Source: Atherix ibis (taxonomy: Eukaryota; Arthropoda; Insecta; Diptera; Athericidae). From it: DNA of 64,000 nucleotides. Location: contig OY282609.1 of NCBI GenBank assembly GCA_958298945.1, forward strand, positions 34,197,212 through 34,261,211, given 5' to 3'. Numbering within the stretch: the stretch's first letter is position 1; each line of letters opens with the position of its first letter. Both the position numbers and the translations under genes were made by a program. Shown piece by piece: positions 1 to 11,981 of this stretch. Under the pieces are notes generated by a model, which saw only the letters and a program-made list of their open reading frames with translations, had not been told where the DNA came from and ran no database searches.

Positions 1-676
1 TTTGAATGTTCAGTTAACAGCATCGCATTAACATTGCTAAGGAATTATTGGAGTCTGTCCGCGACGACCCAAATTTGCTCCAGTGAGTCATAACTGTTGA
101 CGAATCATGGGTTTATGGTTATCACGTGGAAACCAAAGCTCAATAATCCCAATGGAAACGAGCCAAGACCGAAAAAAGCGCGCCAAGTTCGGTCGAATAT
201 GAAGGTTTTGCTTACAGTTTTCTTCGATTGCAGGGGCGTGGTGCATCATAAGTTTTTGCCATAGAGTAGAACGATCAATAAGGAATATTACCTGCAAGGT
301 ATGCACAAGTTGCGCCAAGCAATCCGCCAGAAACGCCCGGATTTGTGAAAGAACAAAAATTGGATTTTGTACCATGATAACGCCCCTGCTCACGCATCGT
401 TGGTTGTGCGCGAATGTTTTTGGTCCCAGATGTGGCCCACTGTAACTCTTGTGCCTGAAACAGATTTTTTGATCCATTTTTTGGAATGGGCAAAAATCGA
501 AGACGAGCTAAAATACGTGCAAGCAAAGCAGCTGTCAAAAATTAGCTGAACATTCAAAATGGCCGAACTTGTCAGCAAAGGTGAGAGACATGAGTATCAA
601 CAAAACGCCACAAAAAATCGAATATACGTAACCCCCGAAAATTCAAAATTCGCTATACTTTTTGAACAGACTTTAT
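1..676 (+). mobile_element. Mariner family B copy 1, composite with inverted 5' arm
   Basis: Positions 1-450 read on the plus strand as the middle of a mariner transposase, broken by stops and frameshifts. The readable motifs are DDPNLLQ, VYGYHVETKAQ, VFFDCRGVVHH and HDNAPAHAS. From about 440 the orientation flips. Bases 440-676 are the reverse complement of the element's 5' end (5' UTR, start codon and a minus-strand MDQKIC), and they end in the terminus TTTTTGAACAGAC next to 676. The second and third catalytic boxes are damaged, so this is a dead, foldback-shaped derivative. The left end is outside the window or missing. The family is recognised by comparison with the five other copies in this window; the assignment to mariner (DD34D) rests on these motifs. 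Confidence 0.8.
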
Positions 677-959
677 ATATTGTTTGGCGATTAACGGCGG
701 TGATCAAAATGATCCTTACCAATACAGTAAAAATTGCTGTACAATTTCTACTCGAATTGATCACCGTCGTGAAGTAACGACCATAACCTCCTCCACCCAG
801 GTGCTGTTTGCACTGCAACTCGTCATTGTCGTCGCTTTAGATATCGTCCAACATTGGTTTCATTGCTTTTTTTGATTTTTTATTTTAATTTTATCTGCAA
901 CTACAATTTTATTGTAACAAGCAGATTTACATAACATTTTAATTTAAAATTTTGTGCAT
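677..959. other. No gene recognised
   Basis: Short AT-rich spacer between the mariner copy and the Jockey-like remnant. Only short open frames without recognisable motifs were seen. Confidence 0.4.
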
Positions 960-2990
960 CATGAAGTGGGAGTAAAAACCCATCGGTGCTTCTCCACCTA
1001 ACGAAAGTTCCATTCCTCTAGAAAATCTCTAGGCCATTGTCTCTTAAGTCTCCGATGAGTGTTTCCGGTGAGGGCAGTACAAGAAAATTCTCTCAAAAGT
1101 GGATTACGATGATAGGGTTACCGGGAGCTAAATTTTTGATAGCGGGAAATGCAAAGGTCCTGAACAAAGAGAATATAAAAGGGGGCGTAAAATTTTTACG
1201 GACGATCTTCGATTGTAAGGCCTAGACGCGATAGGAATTGGAACGTTTCGTTGAACCCCAACGTTCAATTCCATATGTCCAAATAGGTTTTATAATTGTA
1301 TTGTAGATTAGAAGTTTACTTTTAATTGTTAGTTTCGAGAGTTTGTCCAGTAGTCTAAGAAGTTGTAGGTAATGTCTGTTAGCTTCAATTCTTTTTAGTC
1401 TAGTCTTTGGGTTCTATGTTAATCTCTTATCCAGGTAAAGTACCAAATAACGTACTTTATCATATTGCGGTATCATGTTGCTATTAAGGTATAAAGGGGT
1501 AAGTTTTCCTTGACAAAGAGTGAAAGTAATGCGTGCACCCTCCTGTTCATTTACCCTCACTCTCCATTTCTTAAACGAGACTTAAAGGTTGTGGATGTGG
1601 GATTGTAAATTATTGGAAACTATATCAAGATTTGGATGGGTATCAAGTATGGTCGTATTATCTGCATAAGTATCAATGATAGTATTAGGATCAGATGGGA
1701 TATCATGGGTATAAATATTATATAAAATGGGACGAAGGATACTGCCTTGTGGGACTCCGACTAAAATAGGATATATTTCTGAGGATTCTGAGTTAATTGA
1801 GACTTGGAAATAACGTATGGAGAGATATGAATTTATGATAAGGTAGTATGTTGAAGGAAAAAAGCTCTTGAGTTTCCAGAGGAGGCCAGGATGCCACACA
1901 AGATCAAAAGCTTGCCAAATATCTAAAAATACTCCTAGGCAATACTTTACCACTTAAGATAGGATGCAATATGATCAACAATGCGATGGCATTACTGGAT
2001 AGTGGAAGCCAAATTGGTGATTAGAAATAATTTTTTCAATAACTAGGGTCGTTTTAATTGGAGTTTTTCAAATATCTTACCAAGAATTTGTAAGAGGCTG
2101 ATAGGTCTATAGAAGAAGGAGAATTAATAGGTTTATTTGGCTTAGGAATCATTTTAATGACAGAAAATTTCCAGAGTAAAGGAAAATAGGTTGTGCGCAG
2201 GATACTATTGAAAATGTATGTAATTAAAACTAAAGCTTTTTTGGGAATTTACTTCAGAATAGGAGCTGATATTAGATTATAACCAGGAGCTTTTTTTTGC
2301 AAAGGCACAGAATAGTAGATTTAATTTCCGAGGGCTTAAAATTTTTGGGAGGAAGACTCATAGGGACTGGGAACATTAGTTCTTCGATAATTTTGTTAGT
2401 ATGCGATTTGTCTTCTGCATTATCATGTGAAGCAAAAGTGTTTACCAAATGTTTAGCAAATACTTCGGCTTTTTCTTTGTCTATTTTTGGCCAGTACTAT
2501 CATTTTGTTTTAGTGGGTGTGATGTTCTTTTGTACGAGAGTATTCGTCTAGTGGCTTCCCATAAAGATATATTATCACTAAGCGATCTTTTATAAATTTC
2601 ATGCCGTTCATTATGGTGATTTCTAATTTCCATATTCAGTTCACGTTGTAGTCGGTCAAGTTTCTGTTTGTAGCTAGGCATTTGTAAGCGTTGCCACTGC
2701 GTTCTCATTTTTCTTTTTTCGTTAATTAATGTCCATAGTTTAGTTGGTAAATTTTGTTATTATGGTTGTGTCGGATTGTAAGAGATAGGAGCAGTTAAGA
2801 CTGCATGTTGTATATATACAATATATATTGAGATCATTTACAGCTTCATTAATGTCGTTAGCTGTTTTTAACTTTCGTTTCAAGTCAATATATTGATCTA
2901 ATTTGTTCCTTGTTCTCATTGCTGCACTTCGTTTTCATTAATGTATTCCATTTTTTAATATATTTATTATATGTTGTTTAAACATTTTTT
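960..2990 (-). pseudogene. Jockey-like non-LTR retrotransposon, degraded reverse transcriptase
   Basis: Minus-strand remains of an ORF2-type reverse transcriptase, 5'-truncated. From the upstream side (high coordinates) come a linker region at 2,708-2,481 (SLWEATRRI), an RPISLL-type motif near 2,070-2,100, then the palm domain in an open stretch at 1,953-1,582 (LDIWQAFDLVWHPGLL, GVPQGSILRPILYNIY). The catalytic box reads YADN instead of the usual F/YADD, so the second Asp is changed. Below 1,560 lie the thumb-like segment (LTIKSKLLIYNTIIKPIWTYGI) in broken frames and, near 1,060-960, a C-terminal RRLKRQWP motif typical of Jockey elements. Many stops and frameshifts show that it is inactive. 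No target-site duplication or poly(A) end could be fixed. Confidence 0.85.
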
Positions 2991-3229
2991 TACCTTTTAC
3001 TTAATTGCCAACTGTACTGGACTACAAAACAAAAAAAAAACGAAACAAATGTCAAATGTCAAAATGAATGAGGGAAAAAATCGTAGCTCGAACAAATTAT
3101 AACTGGGCGAACATTGATCGAGCTCACGTGTAATTACTGCTCGGAACTTTGTTCAAGGGTTCGAGCCCGTGATCGAGACAATTTCATTTCCCCTCCGAAA
3201 CTTGAACAAAAATTTTCCGGCTGAGGCAA

Positions 3230-3960
3230 TAATTCGTCCATTGCTCAAATGGTGTAGTCGGTATTAAAAAGTTCGTATAATTTGAGTCATTAAAAATGTG
3301 TGTGGTCGAGCATTGTCATCATAGAAAACATCAACCCTTCCTATTGATCAATTCTGGCCGTTTTCTCTTAATCGCTTGGCATAATCTCTCGAGTTGCTCA
3401 TAGTATAGTAACCAGTTAACAGTTTGACCGAATGATTAACAATTCTTTTCCAGTTCCACCACGACCTTATTGGCCATCATCAATTCTGGCTTTGAATTTA
3501 TTTGTGATCGTTCATCTTTCTTTTCCTATGATATCTTTAAAACGATATTTTCGTATTTTACACATTTTTTATTACCAGTTATGATTCCTTTCAGAAATAA
3601 CTCGATTTAATTACGCTTCAGCAGCGTATCGAAGATGTTAAGTCGGTTCATTTTGTTTTGCACACTCAATTCATGAGTAGCCCAACCGCCGAGTTTCTTT
3701 TTTAAGTCAGCTTTTCGCAAATAGTTTAAAAGGGTTTGATGAGCTATAGCATAACTGTTGGGATACCGATCCGACCAGAACGGAGCTTGTTTTTTATATT
3801 AAAATCTGTAGAATTAAAGCGAGTGAATTGTTTCTTTAATTCAGAACCTTCACCAAAAATATCACAAATTTTTTCACAACCTTGAATTACTGTTAATACA
3901 CTACACCAATTCCAATCTAACTTTGTGCAACACAAAGCTTTAAGTGTTACCTTCTAAATG
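3230..3960 (-). pseudogene. Mariner-like transposase remnant (group 5)
   Basis: Read on the minus strand, scattered frames match a mariner transposase: ADLKKKLGGWATHELS (the WVPHEL region) near 3,670-3,720, then NIFDTLLKRN, a GDEKW-like GNKKCVKYENIV near 3,560, and a LERLCQAIKRKRPEL-like segment near 3,350-3,400. The frame is broken repeatedly and both termini are unclear. It resembles the fragments at 27.8 kb and 47.5-49.1 kb, so these three belong to one old lineage. Confidence 0.65.
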
Positions 3961-3964
3961 TGTA

Positions 3965-5230
3965 TTGTTACAATTCTACGACTAGTGGTAACTGAGTTAT
4001 TTGTCCTTAGCTCTATTTGTCGGAAAATATCACGGAATTTTTGACTAACTAATAAATAAATAAGTAAATAAAAAAGTCAGATACATAATGATACTAAACA
4101 GTTATTAAAATTTGGCTCTTTCTAGATGTTATTTAAATAAATGGATGTAAATACATAACATAATAATTGCAAATGGTCTATAATAAATTCTTAAGTGCTT
4201 GGAACTCTAAAATGTTATATTACAGAACATTTTGAAAATATGCATTTCCTGCTACTTTAGTTCCAATTATAGTAAATACTATAATATTTTCTCCTAACAT
4301 TTATATGTTCTCAATATTAAAAAGAAAATTTATTTTTATGCATGAAACCAAATTCAGCTTTGATAAAAATATCATTTTATTATTTTTCATATGATTTTTA
4401 AATCTAAAATATATTTTGCATATGCTTTCATTTTAATAAAAAATGTAGATCTTGTTCAATTTGTTGTTATATTTTTACATTTATCATAAAAAATTCAAAA
4501 ACTAAAATCATAACGTAAACATAAACCAAAAACCAAACATCAAGACGGTATAGAGAAAGGACATCATCATCGGTTATGGCCAAAGGAAATATTCATATTT
4601 TCTCTTTCAATAGGTACGAGAAAATGTTATTTGCTTCATTTGACCAAGATTTGAAAATGAACGAAAAAAATCCCTTTGAGAATAATTCAGACAGAAATCT
4701 ACTTGCATGTACAGGTTAACCAATGAAAAAGGATCATAAATTTACCATATAGTTCTTTTCTTTTGGCATATCGTTAGTTATTCACTAAAGAGTTCGTTTA
4801 ACATCTTTCTAGACTAGGAAATGCTATACAAACGAGTTTACCATACAAATATTATTTTGAGATTTGTGGTTTTACTAATATGTGTTTTTTCCTCTAATAA
4901 AACTTTCAACAAATTATTGTACCTTTCCGTAGTACAACCGATTTTAGTAAAGAAGGAAATCGAATTCGTATAAAAGTGATATTTTTTTTATCTTGAATAT
5001 TCCAATTTTTCCTTCAAGGATTTTGCCTTCTTTGGTGAGTAATATATTATTTATTATAAGAGGATATTACTTTTTTGTATAAATTTTCTTTTTAAAAATT
5101 TACTGATTCTCTTTGAATATCGAAGAAGTTATTGGCTTTTCTAAAATATCATTATAAAAATCAATAATTTGGTACTTTCAAAATATTTCTCATAAGAATA
5201 GTATTCGTTAGGTTAGAGTGGCTGTCCGCT
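3965..5230. other. AT-rich non-coding stretch
   Basis: No open frame with recognisable motifs, no splice-bounded exon and no inverted repeats were recognised. Probably intronic or 3' flanking DNA of the sidestep-like gene. Confidence 0.4.
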
Positions 5231-5249
5231 ACTTTAGTCGAACACACAT

Positions 5250-5900
5250 AGACTAAAATTAGATCCGTTATGATACCACGTTCTCATCTAGGCTGATGTC
5301 ACCCTGAGAATCAATTTGAAGCGAGTGCAAAGTAGTTAATTTTCTACTGAAATCATCCAAGAAAAGGTCACTCAGAGATCTTCTTCTGAGGTACGTGTAT
5401 GTGGAGGCTGAGCATAAATAGAAAAGATAAGAAATTGTCTCCTCTTTCTGTTCATCTTTACAGCTACGACAGAAGTCATTTGCAGGGATGTAATGGGCTG
5501 CAATAATCTCGGTTAGCATACTATTGTAATATGAGGCTTTCTGTTCTTCTCTGATCTAGCTTAGGCGAGATCTTTCTAGATATGTGACACGAGTCAAGCC
5601 AGCTCTACCTTTAATTTGCCAGTTTTATTAAATTCATTGAAATGATCTGCGTAGTCATTTTCATAGGTACGTATACCTCTTCAATAATAGTGGAGGAAAC
5701 TATTCTGATACCACTAGCCTGGTAACTCGTCTGCTTTACAGTTTTCTGGAATGCTACTTTATCCAGAAGTCCAGTACAGATTAATATTACACTGATTGAC
5801 AATCTTATTTAAAGATTTGCGGCATAGATGGGTGATGTAAGCGATCTAATTTCTGCCAGACTATCGGTTAAAAGTACTATATCTCTTCTAAGCATAGTTT
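5250..5900 (-). pseudogene. RNase H-containing non-LTR retrotransposon remnant (3' end)
   Basis: On the minus strand, bases 5,900-5,820 give LLTDSLAEIRSL, which resembles the DS(Q/L)A box of a retroelement RNase H. Bases near 5,760-5,720 give WTSGxSSIPENCKADEL, matching the usual WVPGHSxIPGNCKADELA box. Further on, 5,519-5,268 gives the C-terminal tail with an IPANDFCRSCKDEQKEETI motif, a Cys-rich segment common after RNase H in I/LOA/Jockey-type elements. Frames are interrupted and the reverse transcriptase is not recognisable, so this is a degenerate 3' piece. The exact clade is not resolved. Confidence 0.7.
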
Positions 5901-7190
5901 TTATGAAAGATCTAAAGTATTTATATTAAAAGCCTTTTGATTGAAGAACAGTCATATGAAATTTTCATTAAAAAATGCGGGCAATGGAATAATTTTTCAA
6001 AGCCTTGCTAGTTTCTTTTCTTGGTATTTAAGGACTCATTTTGTAGTAAATTTTGTAGCCGCATCACCCATGAGGATATTTGGAGATATCACATTGCGTG
6101 GGGATTGGCATTGACAGCTTAACTAAGTTGGAAGGAACAATTTGATTTAATTAAATTTGGTAGAGCAAATTTTATTCCTTTAATATATTTAAAAATAGTT
6201 TGGGTCTAGGAGCTCCACAATGAAAGGAGTTCTATTTAAAAAGAATTCTGGATAAAGTGTTGTTTATTTGTGATATGATATATAGTATATATAACGTTAC
6301 AGTAATTATAAAAAGGAAGAGGATGGTTGCCGATAAGAAAATAATGTGTAAGTGCTGAATCCAAATTCTGAGAAGTGTCCTTCACCAGAATTTTCGAATA
6401 GTTGTGTTGAGTGGACTGACTCCTCGGTCAATGTATGGAAATAAATCTTCTGTCATTGATCGAATCTGCTTCTCCTCGTAATGTTTAATTTCTGTGGAAA
6501 TAAATTTTCTACGCAAGGTACCACGTTGTCTCGGATTTCAGTAAGAGCAGGACGGTGGACTCATTCGTCGCCCTGCAATCGGGCCATTCATTATCGTGAT
6601 GCCAATAAAACCATCACCCCTATGTATCGTAACTCAACGATTCAATTGTTTATTAGATTGCGACGTATTACATTGAGGACCTGACCAATTGACGGATCCA
6701 CGAATTGTTTACAGACTATCAGTAAATATAGTTATTTTATTGTTGCCTGGGAGGGAGGTTGATCGCATTCTTAACTGCTATCAAAATAGGCTCGTTTAAA
6801 GATATAAAAAGTGTGTATTCGCAACAAGCTGACTGACTGCAAAATATGTTGTATGGTCATCTACAGCTGCATCCGTAAACATTAGCACTGAACTACTAAG
6901 TCTATCCAGCAGCTATAGGAACAATTTCCTGTAGGTACATGATCCCTGTTTATCTTACTGTATCTGATAACAGATGGAGACATCCCCATCTGTTATCCGG
7001 TCTTCACTCCTAATCACAGTTTCCGGTCCGGCATGGAAGGGATGTTGGGAGGATCGATAGGAAAGGTGTGCGAATATCTTTTAATTGAGATCAATAGGGG
7101 TATGGAGAATGAATTTTTTGTAGAATAGGTTGTGGGAGAGATTTATTTTAGAAGAGACTGCGGAGGGGATATTCAGGAGAGGAAATATTT
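5901..7190. other. Unassigned, partly GC-richer stretch
   Basis: Several short blocks (6,480-6,700 and 6,940-7,110) are less AT-rich than the surroundings and could be the degraded upstream part of the RNase H-bearing element at 5.25-5.9 kb, but no firm catalytic motif was found. No host exon was recognised. Confidence 0.3.
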
Positions 7191-7195
7191 CTATA

Positions 7196-8518
7196 CCAGG
7201 TGTATAAGCTTAAATCCGCGGTTTTTTATTCAAAAAAAAAAACAGGTTTTTTTCATAGAAAGCAAAAACAAATGTATTCAAAGTACTTGCCCTCGCTAGC
7301 TACACATTTTTTCCATCTCTCGGGCAATTTGTGGACACCACGCCAAAAAATTCCTTCTCTTTCGAGGCACACTATTCATCAAGCCAAATTCGGACGTCTT
7401 TCTAAGAATCGAAGTGCAGCTCAGCGAGCGCGCGGCCAATCAACGAAAACAGGTGGTAGTCGGAAGGGCCCAGGTCTGGTGAATAAGCGGGGTAGGGTTG
7501 CACCTCCCAGTTGAGTGTCTCCAAGTTGAGTGTCGGACCATTTATTGACGTGTGCAAATCCGAAGTAGATTCGGACCATTTTTGACGTGTGCGATGGTGC
7601 GTTGTCGTGGAGGAAAATCAGCTTGTCATGTCTTTGTTGATAATCCGTCCTTTTTTTACGCAGAGCACGGTGCAATTTGATTAGTTATTGATGGTAGCAG
7701 TGGGCATTGACAGTTTTACCAGATTTTAACATCTCATAGTAGACGATACCCTGCTGATCCTACCAAACGCACAGCATCGTTTTCCATCCGAAACGATTTG
7801 GTCTTGGGGAAGATGTTGATGGTTGGCCAGGATTAACCCACGATTTCTTGCGTTTAGGATTCTCGAAATATATTCATTTTTCATCACCTGCCACAATCCG
7901 ATGCCGGAACGACTTTCTTTTTTGTCTGGCGAGTAAGATTTCGCATGTGTTTTGGCGTCCCTCCATCTGCCTATCGTTCAATTCATGCGGCACCCATTTT
8001 CCGATCTTTTCAATCTTCCCCATGGTACGCAGACGCATGGAAATGGCTGCTTGAGTAACACCCAATGGCTCTGTGAGCATTTTTTGCGATTGGGTATCAT
8101 CTTCATCCAAAAGAGCCTGCAATTGATGGTCCTCAACCTTCGTAGGCCAATTTTCACACTTCTTGTCCCACAAATCAAAATTGCCGTCTTTGAACCGACG
8201 GAACCAATCTCGGCACGTTGTTTTTAATGAAGCACTGTCACCATAGGCCTCCATAAGCATTCGATGCAATTCGGCACCCGATTTCTTCAAATTGAAGAAG
8301 AAAAGCAGAGCTTCTTGCATATGCTCTTTTTCTGGCACAAAACTAGATATGATTACCAAAGGAATAATGTATGTTGTTGTACGTAATTGCTGACAATGTA
8401 CACTGATTAATGTTGACAGATATCAAACTCATTAAAAAAAAGTATGGCGTGTCCGTGGTACCTTAATACGCTTACTCACGCCATCTATGACCAAACAGCG
8501 GATTTAAGCTTATACACA
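7196..8518 (-). mobile_element. Mos1/mauritiana-like mariner, defective
   Basis: The left terminus starts CCAGGTGTATAAGCTTAAAT after a TA at 7,194-7,195. A matching inverted terminus ends near 8,518 and is followed by a second imperfect piece of the same terminus. The minus-strand transposase begins around 8,359. Its N-terminal part is open to 7,874 and reads LKKSGAELHRMLMEAYGD, then LQALLDEDDTQSQKML, GKWVPHELNDRQME and RKSFRHRIVAGDEK, all close to the Mos1 pattern. A stop follows GDEK. The second box is readable (LHDNAPSHTS near 7,600) but the frame shifts before the YSPDL...SDYHLF box. A short internal duplication lies near 7,510-7,535. The element cannot make a full transposase. Confidence 0.88.
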
Positions 8519-8598
8519 TGACCAACGGCGGATTAAAGCTTATGTAAATGAGATTAGGTTACAAATAGGTAGTATGAGATATATTTTCGACCACTTAC

Positions 8599-8638
8599 AG
8601 TAACGATAGAATCCATCGGGCAAGTCTGGCGAGCCCCA
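8599..8638 (-). CDS. Possible sidestep tail exon (weak)
   Basis: On the minus strand a 40-nt segment is bounded by an AG acceptor at 8,640-8,639 and a GTAAGT donor at 8,598-8,593. Read in phase 0, as required after the exon at 21,195, it gives WGSPDLPDGFYRY plus one base. It is GC-richer than its surroundings. The polypyrimidine tract is poor and there is no homology support that I can recall, so it may be chance. Confidence 0.2.
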
Positions 8639-8649
8639 CTGATTAGTCG

Positions 8650-11600
8650 AATCCAACGGTTAACCGCTGTTTCAATTTGCGTTTGCTTTGCTACTGATAT
8701 TCTGTATCAGCGAGGAAATTTAGGAAATTGAGCAGCATTCCCTCCGGTAGGATGCTATTTACTCTGATCTGGCATTGCCGGTAATATTAGGTTTCCCAAT
8801 TACTGTTTTCAACGAATTTTAAAATTGTTTGTAAGTCAACAATATTTTTATGTTTATGAAATAGAAAAAAATCTAAGTTATAAAAAAAAGGATTTGGAAT
8901 TTTTTTTCACTAAGTCAACGTAATTTTGATTTGCTAAAATTTTTATTGGTCAAAAAATTAGGACGTAAAATATACTACTATATTAATCGTTAGTCCTTTT
9001 AATACTAAATACCATATGAATTATAATTTAACAATTTTAAGAGAATTTTCTTTTTTTTGGAACTTAAATTATTTGTTTAAAAGGAGAACCATAATTTGTT
9101 TATAAAAGTTCATCAAAAAAAATTTTTAAATGAAAATTAGTACTTATTTGTACGCAAATCTATGGATATCGTATGAAGTTTTCAATTTCGATAAATACTC
9201 AATATTATTAACATCTAAATGGTAATATAAGGAAAACAAAATTGACAAGACAATTTCCAAAGTCCTCAAAGTCAACTAGATGGCAAAAGATTCAATAACA
9301 ATTTCGCATTTAGATTCATAAAAAGTGGGCCCAGCCTTGCTATACAATTAATCAAACATTAACTTAAGTAGAGAAAAGATTGGGTAAAAAAGCTTGAGTG
9401 AAAATAATGAAAATTTAAATGAAATAAAATAAAATAAAATAAATCGACAATAGACGATTTTATAGTTTGGCAATGCTAAAATGTCCTATAGAACAAGATT
9501 AACATTGAAATCAGATCAATAAGCGGATATACTCTATTAGATGTATCGGAAAAGGGACCAGTCAGTTATAGGGAATCAAAAAGAGAATAAAAAAGCTTTC
9601 GGGTTTAAGAAAAATGAAAATGAAAATGAAAATGAAAATTAGAACGAGAACTAAAAATGAAAATGGAAAGTGGAAAATAAAGGAAAGAAATAATACCAAC
9701 AATGTTAAATGTATTGTAGAAAGAGCAATAGCACAAGGAAAACAAAAGTGAATTTCATTACTTCTATTTTATGTGTAAAGCTTTCCTGTTGTAATTTTTT
9801 CTTGGTCCTCTTTTTTTTTGCCAAATTGCGATAAAATCTACAAAATATTCATGCTTCTTGATCAAGCTGTTGTTGGGGCATTTTCTCGTATTCAAAAACA
9901 TTGAATACATCCGCTATTTTCTTTGTCCCTGGTACTTGTTCATTTTATCAGCATTGCTTTGTATTTCCTTTTAAAAGGGGGTGTCGAAAAATAAAAACAA
10001 ATCTCTTTTGTGCGCCTTAACAACTTGAAACCAATCAACCGCCACCTACTGATTTGTTTAGCGTCTAAACGACTCGGAATCCAATCAACCGCCACCTACT
10101 ACTATTACTGATTTGTTTCGATCCAATCGTATCGACTTTAACAACTGGAAGATGGCCGTTTTATTTTATATCCTTGGATAATGCTGTCTTCGATTTCGAT
10201 TGAAAAATGAAACAAGCATAAACATGGTGTCTTTTCTCATTTTTTTTCTTGTTATATTTTTTCATTATTTTTATTCTACTCTATTTCCTAAAAGAATATC
10301 GAAAAAAAACAGGAAATAAATAAAGTATTCTGGAAACAGTAAAAAAAACCTATATAAATAAATATAAAACTGTAAATTGAGAGAAGAAAAAAATACTCCA
10401 GAATTACCGTTTTGCAGGAGAGGAGAGCGAAAAACAATAGCAAAAGGGACAGAAATACTGAAACAACCCTTCGAATTGGATTCTTCGGATTAAGAAAAAA
10501 TCCCTGAAAACAGCTTTCCAATCACAGTACAAAAATTTTCTAATAAAAATACTCACTTTAGAAAATCGACAGCAAAAATTCTTGTGGCTGGCTGAAGATC
10601 TCCACTTTTTGCTCGATTACGAATATAAACGCAACAGAGTGGTGTCATTTCTTTTATTTTCTCTTTTTTGTTTCTTTTAATTTTATATTGGAGGGTCGAC
10701 TTTTTATCATATTAGCAATAAATCAATGACATTGGACCATCCTATGACTACCAACTTACTAACCATCAACCAAAAGCCGCAACAAACCCATAAAGCAGCA
10801 ATAACCAACTCCATCGTAACCACTCCAACCACCTCGACCACATGCACAAATTTAATAAAAGTGATGTAATTCAATTTATTTTTGATTTTTAAGTGTTTTG
10901 GGATTTACAAAGCCACAATTTGAAACGGAAGCTATCGAGTGATGAATAATAAAGAGAGAGGGCGAGAGGTATAAGAGAAAAGAGCATGTACCGTTTATGT
11001 TTGGGGCTTTCCTCACGTCAGCATCCCTTAGGTGATGATTTATTGGTTTAATTTTCGAATGAATTTTTTATTTGACTTAAAATATTTTCCCCCTTCTTGG
11101 AATAATGCAATTGAAACAAATCGAATCGGTGTTGCTATTTGATTTAGGGGCGCGAACTGGGGAGATCTCACATTTCATTATCCATACCAATTGACATGCT
11201 TTTTGATGAAAGCTGAAAAGCACATCAGACTTGACAAAAATGCGTAATAATGTGTTACATCATATAAAAAGCTATTGGATTAAAAAAATCTTGTATAAAT
11301 ATTGTTCACACACGATGGGCTAACTAAATTATAGGGGACATAAATGTCTTCCACCATTTCGGAGTCAATAGATAATATTGAAGCAATATTATCATAGCAA
11401 TTTCATTTTTATTTAATCACCAATATTCATAAAAATAAAATTTATGGTGTATCCAGTAATATTTTTTAAATTTTAAATTCATTTTTATTAAATGAACTGA
11501 AATTAACATTATCCGAAATTAAAACAGTATGTTGAGCATGTACCCAATTATATTTGTTATTGTTTAGTAATTTTTTAAATTAATTTTCATAGACCTAAAA

Positions 11601-11981
11601 GCAGATGGTATAATAATTACCAATAACGGTCTACACTACACCATTTCAGACGTCCCAATTTTTCCCTTATTTCGTCCAATTCTTTGATTTGAATATATTG
11701 TCACATCCCCAAATATTTTGCACTCGTATAGTAGGAAGGGTTCTTGATATATGCTACTCCAGATGGTAGATTTTCCATAGTTCTGATGAGGTGATCTTCA
11801 ATACTGGCAAATCACAGAATAAGCTTTTCCAGCTATCATATTTTTCTGAAATTCTTTAGAATAGACGGAAAACAGCATTCATTTAACTACTCCAATTATC
11901 GGAGGCAAGGCCTCTTCCTCATCTAATTATCGACCTGTTGCGCTAACGTTTCACTAATTAGTAATAATTTGATGGCATATA
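8650..11981. other. AT-rich non-coding stretch with simple repeats
   Basis: Contains an AAAAT-type microsatellite at about 9,420-9,443, an AAAATG-type run at about 9,612-9,642, a local duplication near 10,030-10,120 and a less AT-rich block at 10,730-10,850. No recognisable gene or transposon was seen. Confidence 0.4.
9612..9642. repeat. GAAAAT-type microsatellite
   Basis: Five or so hexameric units of the AATGAA type in a row. A second, pentameric AAAAT tract lies just upstream at about 9,420-9,443. Confidence 0.75.

Noticed and set aside
3110..3200. A GGGTTCGAGCCC sequence resembling a tRNA B box
   Set aside because: No A box at the right spacing, no cloverleaf and no poly-T stop was found, so a tRNA gene or SINE could not be supported.
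10558..10612. Possible minus-strand exon QKVEIFSQPQEFLLSIF ending in a stop
   Set aside because: Splice borders are weak and the segment has no recognisable relation to Side-family tails; it could be chance.
10728..10871. Small plus-strand open frame (47 codons) in a less AT-rich block
   Set aside because: Low-complexity Thr/Pro/Asn content, no recognisable motif and no splice context.
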